From Pseudomonas sp. TCU-HL1 (GTDB lineage Bacteria; Pseudomonadota; Gammaproteobacteria; Pseudomonadales; Pseudomonadaceae), in the NCBI RefSeq assembly GCF_001708505.1, contig NZ_CP015992.1, positions 4,960,001 through 5,024,000 of the forward strand: a stretch of 64,000 nt of DNA, written 5' to 3'. The position numbers were made by a program, and so were the translations under genes. Positions 34,161-43,813 of the stretch are shown one piece after another. The first letter of the stretch is position 1, and each line of letters opens with the position of its first letter. A model generated the notes under the pieces. The model was given only the letters and a program-made list of their open reading frames with translations, had not been told where the DNA came from and made no database searches.

Positions 34161-35256
34161 TCAAAGCCCCTGTTTCAGGCTGGCTTCCAGGTACTCGTCC
34201 AGGTCGCCGTCCAGCACCTTGTCGCAGTCGCTGCGTTCCACGCCGGTGCGCAGGTCCTTGATCCGCGACTGGTCGAGTACGTAGGAGCGAATCTGGTGGC
34301 CCCAGCCGATGTCGGACTTGGTGTCTTCCAGGGCCTGGGACGCGGCGGTGCGTTTCTGCATTTCCTGCTCGTACAACTTGGCCCGCAGCATTTTCATGGC
34401 GGTGTCCTTGTTGGCGTGCTGGGAGCGTTCGTTCTGGCACGCCACCACGGTGTTGGTCGGCACGTGGGTGATACGCACCGCGGAGTCGGTGGTGTTCACG
34501 TGCTGACCGCCCGCGCCGGAGGAGCGGTAGGTATCGATGCGCAGGTCCGCCGGGTTGATCTCGATCTCGATGTTGTCATCGATCTCGGGCGAGACGAACA
34601 CGGCAGTGAACGAGGTGTGGCGACGGTTGCCCGAGTCGAACGGGCTCTTGCGCACCAGGCGGTGCACGCCGATCTCGGTGCGCAGCCAGCCGAAGGCGTA
34701 CTCGCCCTTCACATGGACGGTGGCGCCCTTGATGCCGGCGACTTCGCCTTCGGACAGTTCGATGATGGTGGCGTCGAAGCCGCGCTTGTCGGCCCAGCGC
34801 AGGTACATGCGCAACAGCATGTTGGCCCAGTCCTGGGCTTCGGTGCCGCCGGAGCCGGCCTGGATGTCCAGGTAGGCGTTGTTCATGTCCATCTCGCCGC
34901 TGAACATACGGCGGAACTCCAGCTTCTCGAGGATCTCGCGCAGGCGTTCGACTTCGCTGGCGACGTCGTTCACCGCGCCTTCGTCGTTCTCCTCAACGGC
35001 CATGTCCAGCAGGTCGCGGGAGTCGGCCAGGCCGCCCTGGAGGTCGTCCAGGGTTTCGACGATCTGCGCCAGCTGGGCGCGCTCACGGCCAAGATTCTGG
35101 GCGTATTCGGGGTTGTTCCAGACGTTGGGATCTTCGAGTTCGCGGTTTACTTCGACGAGACGATCATGCTTTTGATCGTAGTCAAAGATACCCCCGAATA
35201 GACAGGGTGCGATCGGAGAGGTCCTTGATGCTGTTCAGGATCGGGTTGATTTCCAT
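34161..35256 (-). CDS. prfB: Peptide chain release factor 2 (programmed +1 frameshift)
   Basis: 364-aa RF2, which releases peptides at UGA and UAA. The first 24 codons (MEINPILNSIKDLSDRT...) run from ATG 35256 to an in-frame TGA at 35184-35182. Translation continues in the +1 frame by skipping base 35184. The body has the stop-codon-reading SPF motif (RKSPFDSGNRRH) and the GGQ hydrolysis motif (SSGAGGQHVNTTDS). The shift makes RF2 production self-limiting. lysS follows in the same direction. Confidence 0.96.
35181..35196 (-). promoter_or_regulatory. prfB programmed +1 frameshift site
   Basis: On the minus strand the sequence is CGGGGGTATCTTTGAC: a GGGGG internal Shine-Dalgarno-like stretch, the slippery CTT codon and the TGA stop followed by C. 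This is the canonical RF2 autoregulatory site, at which low RF2 favours the shift to GAC. Confidence 0.95.
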
Positions 35257-35399
35257 GGCTGGAAGCGCTCGCTGGCAAAACTTTCGGAAAAGCCGGCGAG
35301 TATACCCGAGTCACTGAATGCCGGCAGCATCCCAGCCGCGATTTGCCCCGATCCGGCGACGCACGGGCCAACCCGGCGGCGCCGATCGCAGACAGTCGC

Positions 35400-36425
35400 T
35401 CAGTGCCTGGCGGCAGGCACCGCCAGGGCCACCTGGTTGCGGCCATTGTTCTTCGCCTGGTAGAGCCCCTGGTCGGCCGTGTCCACCAGCAGCAGGGAGG
35501 GCTGGCCGGTCTTGGGGACCAGGGTGGCCACGCCAATGCTGACGCTCAGCACCGAACCGGCCACCGGCTTGTCGTGGGGAATGGCCAGCGCCTCGATGCT
35601 GCGCCGAACCTTCTCGGCCAGCAGTCGCGCCCCGCCGCTGGCCGTGCCCGGCAGCACCATGGCGAACTCCTCGCCGCCGTAGCGCGCCGCCAGATCGGTA
35701 GCACGGCTGCCGGATGCACGGATGGCCTCGGCCACACGGCGCAAGGCCTCGTCGCCGGCCACATGGCCGAAACTGTCGTTGTAGCCCTTGAAGTGGTCCA
35801 CATCGATCATCAGCAGCGAAAGCTCGCTCTGCTCACGCAGGGCACGTCGCCACTCCATGTCCAGGTACTCGTCGAAGTGCCGACGGTTGGACAGGCCGGT
35901 CAGGCCGTCGGAGTTCATCAGGCGCTGCAGCACCAGATTGGTTTCCAGCAGCTGTTGCTGGCTTTCACGCAGGGCGCGGTGGGCCTCGTCGCGCTGCAGC
36001 AGCGTGACGTAGGAGCGCGAGTGGTAGCGGATACGCGCCACCAGCTCGATCGCATCGGGCAGCTTGACCAGATAGTCGTTGGCCCCTGCGGAGAAGGCCG
36101 CGCTTTTCACCGTGGGCTCTTCCTTGGTCGACAGGACGATGATCGGCACATCGTGCAGGGCTGGCACCGCCCGGTACTTGGCCAGGAGGCTCAAGCCATC
36201 GACGCCGGGCATCACCAGGTCCTGGAGGATGACCGTAGGCTTGAGCTGCAGGGCCAGCGAGACCGCCTGCAGCGGGTCGGCGCAGAAATGGAAGTCGATG
36301 CCCGGCTCGGTTATCAGCGCTCGACGAACCGTTTCACCGATCATGGCCTGGTCATCGACCAGCAAGACCATGACCGAAGGCTCCACCGGAGTCATGTCCA
36401 CAGGGCTTCGATAGGGGTATTGCAT
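35400..36425 (-). CDS. wspR: Response regulator with GGDEF domain, diguanylate cyclase WspR
   Basis: 341-aa output protein of the Wsp system. The receiver domain comes first (VMVLLVDDQAMIGE, phospho-acceptor Asp69 in LQDLVMPGVDG). A coiled-coil linker follows (about 140-172). The GGDEF domain has its active site GGEEF at 250-254 and the product-inhibition I-site RATD at 241-244. When phosphorylated by WspE it makes cyclic di-GMP, favouring biofilm formation. ATG 36425 has GGAG upstream; the frame upstream of it overlaps wspF and is not coding. It is the last gene of the wsp operon, 34 bp after wspF. Confidence 0.96.
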   Translation of the reverse strand: MQYPYRSPVDMTPVEPSVMVLLVDDQAMIGETVRRALITEPGIDFHFCADPLQAVSLALQLKPTVILQDLVMPGVDGLSLLAKYRAVPALHDVPIIVLSTKEEPTVKSAAFSAGANDYLVKLPDAIELVARIRYHSRSYVTLLQRDEAHRALRESQQQLLETNLVLQRLMNSDGLTGLSNRRHFDEYLDMEWRRALREQSELSLLMIDVDHFKGYNDSFGHVAGDEALRRVAEAIRASGSRATDLAARYGGEEFAMVLPGTASGGARLLAEKVRRSIEALAIPHDKPVAGSVLSVSIGVATLVPKTGQPSLLLVDTADQGLYQAKNNGRNQVALAVPAARH

Positions 36426-36459
36426 AACGCTCTCCGGGCCCTTTGGCCTGAGGTGAAAT

Positions 36460-37464
36460 TCATCCAAATGCCTCCACCAGCCGGGGCGCGATGCGCTCCA
36501 GGGCGAGTATTTCCACTGCCGCGCCAATGGCGGCGGCGGCCTTGGGCATTCCGTAGACGGCGCAGCTGGCCTGGTCCTGGGCGATGGTCAGGAAACCCCG
36601 GCCACGCATGCGTTTGAGGCCTTCCGCGCCGTCCCGGCCCATGCCGGTGAGCAGCACGCCGACGGCCTCGCCTTTCCAGTGCTCCACCAGGCTGTCGAAA
36701 AACACGTCGATGGACGGACGGTATACATGGCTGGTGGGTTCGGCGGTATAGGCCAACGTGCCATTGTTCATCAGTCGCAGGTGATTGTTGGTGCCCGCCA
36801 GCAGGATCGCCCCTGGCTGCGGCGGCTCGCCCTCCCGCGCCAGGCGCACCGGCAAGCGGGACTCCCGCGCCAGCCATTCGGCCATGCCGGCCGCGAAGAC
36901 TTCGTCCACGTGCTGGACGAGCACCACCGCGGCGGAAAAATGCTCCGGCAGCTGCTTCAGCAACTGCGCCAGAGACGCCGGTCCTCCGGCCGAGGCCCCG
37001 ATGGCCACCAGGCGCTGGCCACCGCTGCGCGAAGGGCGCGGATCGGCGGTACCCCGGCCACGGAGGTCGCGCTGGCCTATCAGCCAGCCGATGTTCTGGA
37101 TCTTGCGCAACAGCAGCGCGGCTTCCTGCGCCTGGCCACTGCCGAGCCCCGGGGTATTCACCGCATCCAGGGCGCCGTGACCCATGGCTTCGAACACCCG
37201 GTGCACGTTCTGCTCGATATCCACCGTGACGATGAGAATGGCGCAGGGGCTGCGCGCCATGATCTGGCGGGTGGCTTCGACGCCGTCCATCACCGGCATC
37301 AGGAGGTCCATCAGCACCACATCCGGCACATCGCGACCGCAGAACTCGACCGCCTCTGAACCGTTGGCTGCAATCCAGGCAATCTGGTGCGCCGGCTCCA
37401 GCGCCAGTGCCCGACGCAACGCCTCCACTGCCAGGGGCATATCGTTGACTATCCCTATCCTCAT
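36460..37464 (-). CDS. wspF: Chemotaxis-type methylesterase WspF (CheB-like)
   Basis: 334-aa negative regulator that demethylates WspA and resets the signal; in P. aeruginosa its loss gives constitutive WspR activity and wrinkly colonies. Receiver domain with Asp53 (VLMDLLMP) at the N-terminus. The CheB esterase domain has the catalytic triad Ser158 (IGASAGGP), His185 (VQHVDEVF) and Asp278 (LTGMGRDGAEG). The gene is intact. Its start overlaps the wspE stop by four bases. Confidence 0.96.
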   Translation of the reverse strand: MRIGIVNDMPLAVEALRRALALEPAHQIAWIAANGSEAVEFCGRDVPDVVLMDLLMPVMDGVEATRQIMARSPCAILIVTVDIEQNVHRVFEAMGHGALDAVNTPGLGSGQAQEAALLLRKIQNIGWLIGQRDLRGRGTADPRPSRSGGQRLVAIGASAGGPASLAQLLKQLPEHFSAAVVLVQHVDEVFAAGMAEWLARESRLPVRLAREGEPPQPGAILLAGTNNHLRLMNNGTLAYTAEPTSHVYRPSIDVFFDSLVEHWKGEAVGVLLTGMGRDGAEGLKRMRGRGFLTIAQDQASCAVYGMPKAAAAIGAAVEILALERIAPRLVEAFG

Positions 37465-39734
37465 CCTTGAGCCTCCCCGATCAGCATGACCACCGCCTCC
37501 AGCAACGCTTCGTCGTGGAAGCTGGCCTTCGCCAGATAATAGTCGGCGCCAGCATCCAGGCCACGACGCCGGTCCTCTTCACGATCCTTGTAGGACACCA
37601 CCATCACCGGCAGCGATTGCAGCCGGTTGTCGCGACGGACCAGGGTGACCAGCTCGATACCGTCCATGCGCGGCATGTCGATGTCAGTGATCAGCAGGTC
37701 GAAATGTTCCGAGCGCAGGGCGTTCCAGCCGTCCATGCCGTCCACCGCCACGGCCACGTCGTAGCCGCGACTGGCCAGCAGCTTGCGCTCCAGCTCGCGC
37801 ACGGTGAGCGAGTCGTCTACCACCAGCACGCGCTTGCGCTGGACGCCGGCGCCCTGTCGGCCGCTGCGGTCGACCTTCTCCAGGCGGCCGCTGCCGAGCA
37901 GCTTGCCGACGGAGTTGAGCAGGTCCTCGACGTCGAGGATCAGCACCGGCCGGCCATCGTCGAGCAAGGCCCCTGCGGACAGGTCCTGGACCTTGCCCAG
38001 GCGTGGGTCCAGCGGCATCACCACCAGGGTGCGCTCGCCAATGAAACGTTCAACGGCCAGGCCGTAGCAGGTATCGCGTTCGCTGATCAGCACCACCGGA
38101 ATGCCGGCCTCGTCGCGATGGCCCTCGGCGCACTGGAGGATCTGGCTGGCCGAAACCAGGCCAACGTGCCGCCCTTCGTGCCAGAAATGCTGGCGGCCTT
38201 CGAGCTGGACAATATCTTCGTGCTGCAACCGGGTCATGCGTTCGATGTGGGCCAGCGGGAACGCATAGGCTTCGCCCCCCACTTCCACCACCAGGCTGCG
38301 CACCACCGACAGGGTCAGCGGCACCTCCAGGTGGAAGCAGGCGCCCTGCCCACTCCGCTGCTCCATGCGCACGCCGCCGCGCAACTGGCGCATCATGTGC
38401 TGCACCGCATCCAGGCCAACGCCGCGTCCGGACACCTCGGTGACCCGGTCACGCATGCTGAACCCCGGCAGGAAGAGGAATGCCAGCAGCTCCTCCTCGA
38501 CCATTCGTGCGGCGGTTTCGGAGCTGGCGAACTCGCGGGCAACGATGGCATCGCGAAGACGCTCCAGATCCACACCGGCGCCATCGTCGGACAACTCCAG
38601 CAGCAACATCCCCGCGTGGTGGCGAGCATGCAGGCGGATCACGCCTTCCTCCGGCTTGCCCTGGCGCGCACGCACCTGCGGGCTCTCGATGCCGTGGTCC
38701 ACGGCGTTGCGCAGCAGGTGAGTCAGGGGCGCTTCCAGGCGCTCCAGCACATCGCGGTCGACCTGGGTAGTTTCACCGCTGACGTCCAGACGCACCGGCT
38801 TGCCAAGGGAACGACCGAGGTCACGGACCATCCGCGCCTGGCCGGCCAGTACATCGGCAAAGGGCCGCATGCGCGAGGCCAGGGCGGCGTCATAGAGCAA
38901 CTGGGCGCGCTGTCCGCCCTGCCAGCCGAACTCGTCGAAGTCTGCCATGTAGCCCGCGAGCATCTGCTGGCATTCGCCGAGCAATTGCCGCGCCTCGCCC
39001 AGCATGGCCTGGGCCTGTGGGTCGAGGGAGCCGTCCAGCACCGATTCGCGGGCCACGTCCAGGGCACGGCTGGCGCTGGCCTGGAGGCGCTTCAGGCGAG
39101 ACAGCGCGTCGGTCAGCGGCTTGATGCGCTGGAACTCCACCAGCGACTTGCTGGAAATATCCAGCAGCAGGTCGAGCCGCTCGGCACTGACCCGCAGAAC
39201 CCGGTCGCGGGTCTCGGCAGCGCCGTCGGCGACGACGGGCACCTCCAATTCACGCGGCATCGGCTCCGGCAATGGCGCCGCCGGAGTGATCGGGACGGGA
39301 ATGACCGGTTCAATGAGTTCCAGGGTCGAGTGCGGCGGCGCGCTGGGCTGACCCTGAAGCCGGGCGATCAGCGCGTCGATGGCCGACTGGCCGGCACTGT
39401 CTGCCCATTCGGCATCGCCGCCAATACGCAGCAGCAGGTCGGAACCCTGCAACAGCGCGTCGATGTTGTCCGGCTGCAGGCGCAGGTAGCCCTGGCGGGC
39501 AGCCTCCAGCAAATCCTCCATCACATGAGCCACACGCACCCCGGCGTCCAGCCCGACGATACGCGCCGCCCCCTTGAGGGAGTGAGCCGCGCGCATGCAG
39601 GCCTCCAACTGATCGGCCTGGGTGGGGTTGCGCTCCAGCACCAGCAGTCCGGTATTGAGCACCTGGGTCTGGGCTTCCGCCTCAAGGCGGAACAGTTCCA
39701 GCAAGGAGGCATCGCGCATCTGGTCCGGGGTCAT
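37461..39734 (-). CDS. wspE: Hybrid histidine kinase WspE (CheA-REC)
   Basis: 757-aa cytoplasmic kinase. Order of domains: Hpt with phospho-acceptor His51 (AAHSLKGAARIVG), CheA dimer and ATPase domain (LLRNAVDHGIESP, DDGAGVDLERL, GRGVGLDAVQ), a CheW-like domain, and a C-terminal receiver (RVLVVDDSLTVRELE, TDIDMPRMDGIEL). It phosphorylates WspR and WspF. ATG 39734 overlaps the wspD stop (ATGA). Confidence 0.96.
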   Translation of the reverse strand: MTPDQMRDASLLELFRLEAEAQTQVLNTGLLVLERNPTQADQLEACMRAAHSLKGAARIVGLDAGVRVAHVMEDLLEAARQGYLRLQPDNIDALLQGSDLLLRIGGDAEWADSAGQSAIDALIARLQGQPSAPPHSTLELIEPVIPVPITPAAPLPEPMPRELEVPVVADGAAETRDRVLRVSAERLDLLLDISSKSLVEFQRIKPLTDALSRLKRLQASASRALDVARESVLDGSLDPQAQAMLGEARQLLGECQQMLAGYMADFDEFGWQGGQRAQLLYDAALASRMRPFADVLAGQARMVRDLGRSLGKPVRLDVSGETTQVDRDVLERLEAPLTHLLRNAVDHGIESPQVRARQGKPEEGVIRLHARHHAGMLLLELSDDGAGVDLERLRDAIVAREFASSETAARMVEEELLAFLFLPGFSMRDRVTEVSGRGVGLDAVQHMMRQLRGGVRMEQRSGQGACFHLEVPLTLSVVRSLVVEVGGEAYAFPLAHIERMTRLQHEDIVQLEGRQHFWHEGRHVGLVSASQILQCAEGHRDEAGIPVVLISERDTCYGLAVERFIGERTLVVMPLDPRLGKVQDLSAGALLDDGRPVLILDVEDLLNSVGKLLGSGRLEKVDRSGRQGAGVQRKRVLVVDDSLTVRELERKLLASRGYDVAVAVDGMDGWNALRSEHFDLLITDIDMPRMDGIELVTLVRRDNRLQSLPVMVVSYKDREEDRRRGLDAGADYYLAKASFHDEALLEAVVMLIGEAQG

Positions 39735-40420
39735 GCCAGGCTCCTTGCCATCGCCTGCACCAGCAGGCCTTCGTCCAGCAGCGTGATGCTGCGGCCACGC
39801 CACTGCACCACGCCCGAGGCGAACTGGCGCGCGGCCAGATCGGGGGTGCGGCCGGGTTCCAGGACCGCGTCCAGGGGAATGTCATGAATCCCGTCAACCT
39901 CATCCACCGGCGCTACCAGCGGCCCGCCCTGGCTGGCGAGGATCAGCAGCCTCGGCACCACACGACGTTCCCCGGCCGTTCCGCTGCCCTTTTCCAGCCC
40001 CAGCAATTCGCTGAGAGAAAGACAGGCCACCAGGGCGCCACGCACGTTGGTCACGCCCAGCAACGCCAGGGAGCGCTGATGCGGCAGGGTATGAATGGGG
40101 CTGATGGCAGCCACTTCCACCAGGCAACGGGTGGCCAGCCCCAGCCACTCCTCGCCCAGACGGAACACCAGGGTGGAGCGCCACTCACGGTCGTCGTCCT
40201 CGACCTCCGCGGCAGGGGCGGCGGCAATGTCTTCGCGGACCAGGGCGTAGCGATCGAGCAACAGGGTGGCGGCCGCCGCATGCGCCTCGCAATTACGGCA
40301 GTGCACATGGGTTGCCAGGCGCTCGCAGGACTTGTCGCCGTGCACGCCGATGCGGTTCCAGCAATCATCCACCGCCAGCAGTTGGCCGCTGGCGATCAGG
40401 GGCAGGTGGTTATCGGCCAT
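39731..40420 (-). CDS. wspD: CheW-like coupling protein WspD
   Basis: 229-aa scaffold linking the receptor WspA to the kinase WspE. A roughly 75-residue N-terminal region with several His and Cys residues (ATHVHCRNCEAHA) precedes the CheW fold (STLVFRLGEEWLGLATRCLVEV, HQRSLALLGVTNVRGALV). It overlaps both neighbours: its start lies 11 bases inside the wspC end, and its stop overlaps wspE. Confidence 0.93.
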   Translation of the reverse strand: MADNHLPLIASGQLLAVDDCWNRIGVHGDKSCERLATHVHCRNCEAHAAAATLLLDRYALVREDIAAAPAAEVEDDDREWRSTLVFRLGEEWLGLATRCLVEVAAISPIHTLPHQRSLALLGVTNVRGALVACLSLSELLGLEKGSGTAGERRVVPRLLILASQGGPLVAPVDEVDGIHDIPLDAVLEPGRTPDLAARQFASGVVQWRGRSITLLDEGLLVQAMARSLA

Positions 40421-41660
40421 GGTTATTCACTCCCCGATTGGCGCGCTGCTGCAGACGCTCCGCACCGGCGCGGTCGCCACGGGCCGCGAGCAGCGCGGCC
40501 AGGTGGGCCAGTGCTTCGGCGTGCAGCGGCACCAGGTAGAGCGCCTTGCGGTAATAGTCCTGGGCCTCATCGGCCTTACCAGCTACATCGCTGAGCAGGC
40601 CGAGCCAGTAGAAAGCATCGGCCGAGGGGCCGTGGGCGGCGAGAAACGCCTCGCACGCCACCCGCGCTTCGTTGCTGCGGCCGCTGTTGGCCAGACCAGC
40701 GATTTCCGCCAGGGCCGCGTCTCGACTTTCCTTCGCAGCGGGTGCCTTCGGCGCTTCCGGCTTCGGCAGCGGCGCGCGCGGACGTGCCAGGGCCCGTCTG
40801 GGCAGTGGCATTGGAATAACCGGCGTCGGCGCCTGGGCACGCGCCTTGTGCGGTTTCGCCGACGGCTGCGGCGGTGTGTGACGGAACACGAACGCCTGTG
40901 GATATCCCAGCGGCTGCATGCCCTGCTGGCTGAGCAGGCTGGCCTCCGCCGGGCCGATGAACATAGCGCCATCCCGGAGCATCAGGCGCTTTAGCACCTC
41001 CACCACGGCGCCCTGGGTCGCCCGGTCGAAATAGATCAGCAGGTTGCGACAGAAGACGAAATCGTAGGGCGGCTGCCCGGCGAGCACGCCGGGGTCCAGC
41101 AGGTTGCCCTGCATGAAGCGCACCCTGGACGCCACCTGCTGGGCCAGCGCGAACCCCTCGCCGGTCGGAATGAAATGTCGCTCGCGATAGCCGAGGTCGT
41201 CGCCGCGGAAGGAGTTGCGCCCATACCAACCCTGGCGCGCCCGCTCCAACACCCGCTCGCTGATGTCCATCGCGTCGACCTGGAACAGGCCCGGCGCCAG
41301 GCCGGCATCCAGCAGCGCCATGACGATGGAGTAGGGTTCCTCTCCCGTCGAACAGGGCAGGCTGAGAATTCGCAATGGGCGGCCGCCAGCCAGGCTCGGC
41401 AGGCGCTCGAACGCCAGGCGCCCGAGCGCTGCGAAGGATTCGGGATAACGGAAGAACCAGGTTTCCGGCACCACCACCGCTTCCACCAGCGCCTGTTGCT
41501 CGACCGGCGAGACGTTGAGGGTGGTCCAGTAGGCGTCTTCGTCACGACTGCCGCAGGCGTTCATCCGCTGGCGTACCGCGCGTTCGATCACCACCCGGCC
41601 GACGGACTCGGCCTCCAGGCCGATGCGATGCTTCAACAGGGCTTCGAAGCGCTCGATCAT
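40410..41660 (-). CDS. wspC: CheR-type methyltransferase with TPR tail, WspC
   Basis: 416-aa SAM-dependent methyltransferase that methylates WspA glutamates, opposing WspF. The CheR domain includes VVVPETWFFRYPESF, ILSLPCSTGEEPYSIVMAL and FDFVFCRNLLIYFD-like FVFCRNLLIYFDRATQ. A Pro/Ala-rich linker (about residues 265-325) leads to TPR-like repeats (AFYWLGLLSDVAGKADEAQDYYRKALYLVPLH). ATG 41660 overlaps the wspB stop (ATGA); the longer upstream frame is not coding. Confidence 0.94.
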   Translation of the reverse strand: MIERFEALLKHRIGLEAESVGRVVIERAVRQRMNACGSRDEDAYWTTLNVSPVEQQALVEAVVVPETWFFRYPESFAALGRLAFERLPSLAGGRPLRILSLPCSTGEEPYSIVMALLDAGLAPGLFQVDAMDISERVLERARQGWYGRNSFRGDDLGYRERHFIPTGEGFALAQQVASRVRFMQGNLLDPGVLAGQPPYDFVFCRNLLIYFDRATQGAVVEVLKRLMLRDGAMFIGPAEASLLSQQGMQPLGYPQAFVFRHTPPQPSAKPHKARAQAPTPVIPMPLPRRALARPRAPLPKPEAPKAPAAKESRDAALAEIAGLANSGRSNEARVACEAFLAAHGPSADAFYWLGLLSDVAGKADEAQDYYRKALYLVPLHAEALAHLAALLAARGDRAGAERLQQRANRGVNNHGR

Positions 41661-42163
41661 GCCGCGCCCTCCGCAGCCGGGAACAGCAGGGCCCGGACGT
41701 CTTCCGGCAGCAGGTCCTCCACACGGATGCACTGCACCAGGCCATCGCGCCCCTGGTAGACCGGCCCCAGGTAACGCGCACCGCCCTGCTCCAGGCCGTA
41801 GTCACGAAACTCATCCGGGCGGCAACGCAAGGTGTCGGTGGCCTGTTCGAGTATCAGCCCCAGCCAGCGCGAACGGCCATCCAGCGGGTAATTCACCAGC
41901 ACCAGCCGGGTGCTGGTCCGTACCTGGGCGCGATGGCCGAGGGCGAGTACGCCCAGGTCCAGCACCGGCACCAGCACGCCGCGATGGGCAAACACGCCGG
42001 CGACCCAGGCGGGCGCCTCGGGCACCTGTTTGACGTGTTGCAGCGGCAGCACTTCCACCACGTCCTGGACATCCAGCGCATAGCGGTCGCCGCCCATGCG
42101 GAACTGCAGGTAGAGCCTGCCCCTGACCGTACGAGCCGGGGCGTGGGTTCGACTCGGGCACAT
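41657..42163 (-). CDS. wspB: CheW-like coupling protein WspB
   Basis: 168-aa single CheW domain (YLQFRMGGDRYALDVQDVVEVLPL, WVAGVFAHRGVLVPVLDLG). The second of two coupling proteins in the operon; both are needed for Wsp signalling in P. aeruginosa. It begins 9 bp after wspA and overlaps wspC by four bases. Confidence 0.93.
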   Translation of the reverse strand: MCPSRTHAPARTVRGRLYLQFRMGGDRYALDVQDVVEVLPLQHVKQVPEAPAWVAGVFAHRGVLVPVLDLGVLALGHRAQVRTSTRLVLVNYPLDGRSRWLGLILEQATDTLRCRPDEFRDYGLEQGGARYLGPVYQGRDGLVQCIRVEDLLPEDVRALLFPAAEGAA

Positions 42164-42172
42164 GGCGCCGAC

Positions 42173-43813
42173 TCAGACCTTGAAGCGGCTGACGCCGGTT
42201 CGCAGGCCGTTGGCCACCAGGTTCAGTTCGTCGATGGCGGAGCTGGCCTGACGCAGGGAGTCCACCGTCTGCCCGGTGGCCTCGCCCAGTTGCACCAGGG
42301 CCTGGTTGATCTGCTCGGCGCCGGTGGCCTGGGCTTGCATGCCCTCGTTGACCATCTGCACGCGCGGCGCCAGCGCCTGCACCTGCTGGATGATCTGCGA
42401 CAGCTGCTCGCCTACCTGCCCTACTTCGGCAATACCGCGACGGACTTCCTCGGAGAACTTGTCCATGCCCATGACCCCGGCGGATACCGCCGACTGGATC
42501 TCGCGCACCATCTGCTCGATGTCATAGGTCGCCACGGCGGTCTGGTCGGCCAGGCGGCGCACTTCGGTGGCGACCACGGCGAAACCGCGACCGTACTCGC
42601 CCGCCTTTTCCGCCTCGATGGCGGCATTCAGGGACAGCAGGTTGGTCTGGTCGGCCACCTTGACGATGGTAGTGACCACCTGGTTGATGTTACCGGCCTT
42701 CTCATTGAGGATCGCCAGCTTGGCGTTAACCAGCTCGGCGGCCCCCATCACCTGGTGCATGGTGTCTTCCATGCGCGCCAGGCCCAGTTGGCCGGAGCCA
42801 GCGAGGATGGAGGTCTGCTCGGCGGTGCCGGAAACTTCCGTCATGGTCCGCACCAGGTCGCGAGAAGTCGCGGCGATCTCCCGCGAGGTGGCGCCGATTT
42901 CCGTGGTAGTGGCGGCAGTCTCGGTGGCGGTGGCCTGCTGCTGCTTGGACGTAGCGGCAATCTCGGTGACCGAGGTGGTCATCTGCACCGCCGAGCGCTG
43001 CGCCTGGGCCACCAGTGTCTTGAGTTCCTCGGCCATGCTGTTGAAGCCGGTCTCGATGACATTGAATTCGTCCTTGCGCTTGAGGTCCAGCCGAGTCGAC
43101 AGATCACCGCCGCCCATGGCCTTCAGGCTCTCTACTACGTCGCCCACCGGGCGGGTGATGGCGCGCATCAGCTGCCACCCGGATGCGGCGGCTACGGCCA
43201 TGACCAGCAAGATCGACAGCAACATGGTGATCTCGGCGGCCCACACTGCGGCAATGATCCTGTTCGCCGCGTTATCGCCAATCGCCTTGTTCAAGTCGAT
43301 CAACTGATTAAGCCGGGCACGGCCCTCCTGCCAGCGCTCGGACACCTCCCCGGTGAACAGCTCGGCAGCCTGCTCACGCTGGTTCTTCTGAAGGAGAGCG
43401 AGCAATTGCCCATGCAGCTCCAGATAGCTCTCCCGTACCTTCTTGAATTCGTTGGTGAGGGCACGATCCTCGGCTTCGACGATCGTCTTCTCATAGGCAG
43501 CGAGCATCTGCTCCAGATCCTGGCTGCTTTTATCGAAACGCTTGCGGTCAGCCTCCGACAGGCCTTGGCCCTGGTGCTCGCGCTGATCGTCGTGAACACC
43601 GAACAAAGCCTGGGTGCTGAGCATGTGATCCACCCAGTTTCCACGTACCTTGGTGATGAAGTAGGTGCCGGGCATCGCATCATTCAGCACCCGACTGGCG
43701 CTCTCTTCTATCGTCATGAAGCGGATGTAGGAAGTGACTGCCATTATCAACATGATGGCGATGATCACCGCAAAACTCGCCTGGATACGCACGCGTACAG
43801 TCCAGTTCTTCAC
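42173..43813 (-). CDS. wspA: Methyl-accepting chemoreceptor WspA
   Basis: 546-aa inner-membrane receptor, first gene of the wsp operon. TM1 (about residues 11-31), a periplasmic four-helix-type sensor domain, TM2 (about 193-215, ITMLLSILLVMAVAAASGW), a HAMP domain (RAITRPVGDVVESLKAMGGGDLSTR), then the long signalling coil with hairpin tip VADQTNLLSLNAAIEAEKAGEYGRGFAVVATEVR. It senses surface contact or envelope stress and activates WspE. A 511-bp gap separates it from the divergent membrane-protein gene. Confidence 0.95.
   Translation of the reverse strand: MKNWTVRVRIQASFAVIIAIMLIMAVTSYIRFMTIEESASRVLNDAMPGTYFITKVRGNWVDHMLSTQALFGVHDDQREHQGQGLSEADRKRFDKSSQDLEQMLAAYEKTIVEAEDRALTNEFKKVRESYLELHGQLLALLQKNQREQAAELFTGEVSERWQEGRARLNQLIDLNKAIGDNAANRIIAAVWAAEITMLLSILLVMAVAAASGWQLMRAITRPVGDVVESLKAMGGGDLSTRLDLKRKDEFNVIETGFNSMAEELKTLVAQAQRSAVQMTTSVTEIAATSKQQQATATETAATTTEIGATSREIAATSRDLVRTMTEVSGTAEQTSILAGSGQLGLARMEDTMHQVMGAAELVNAKLAILNEKAGNINQVVTTIVKVADQTNLLSLNAAIEAEKAGEYGRGFAVVATEVRRLADQTAVATYDIEQMVREIQSAVSAGVMGMDKFSEEVRRGIAEVGQVGEQLSQIIQQVQALAPRVQMVNEGMQAQATGAEQINQALVQLGEATGQTVDSLRQASSAIDELNLVANGLRTGVSRFKV

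Noticed and set aside
37467..39887. Long rightward open frame opposite wspE
   Set aside because: Antisense artefact of third-position GC bias; the leftward frame has all CheA and receiver motifs.
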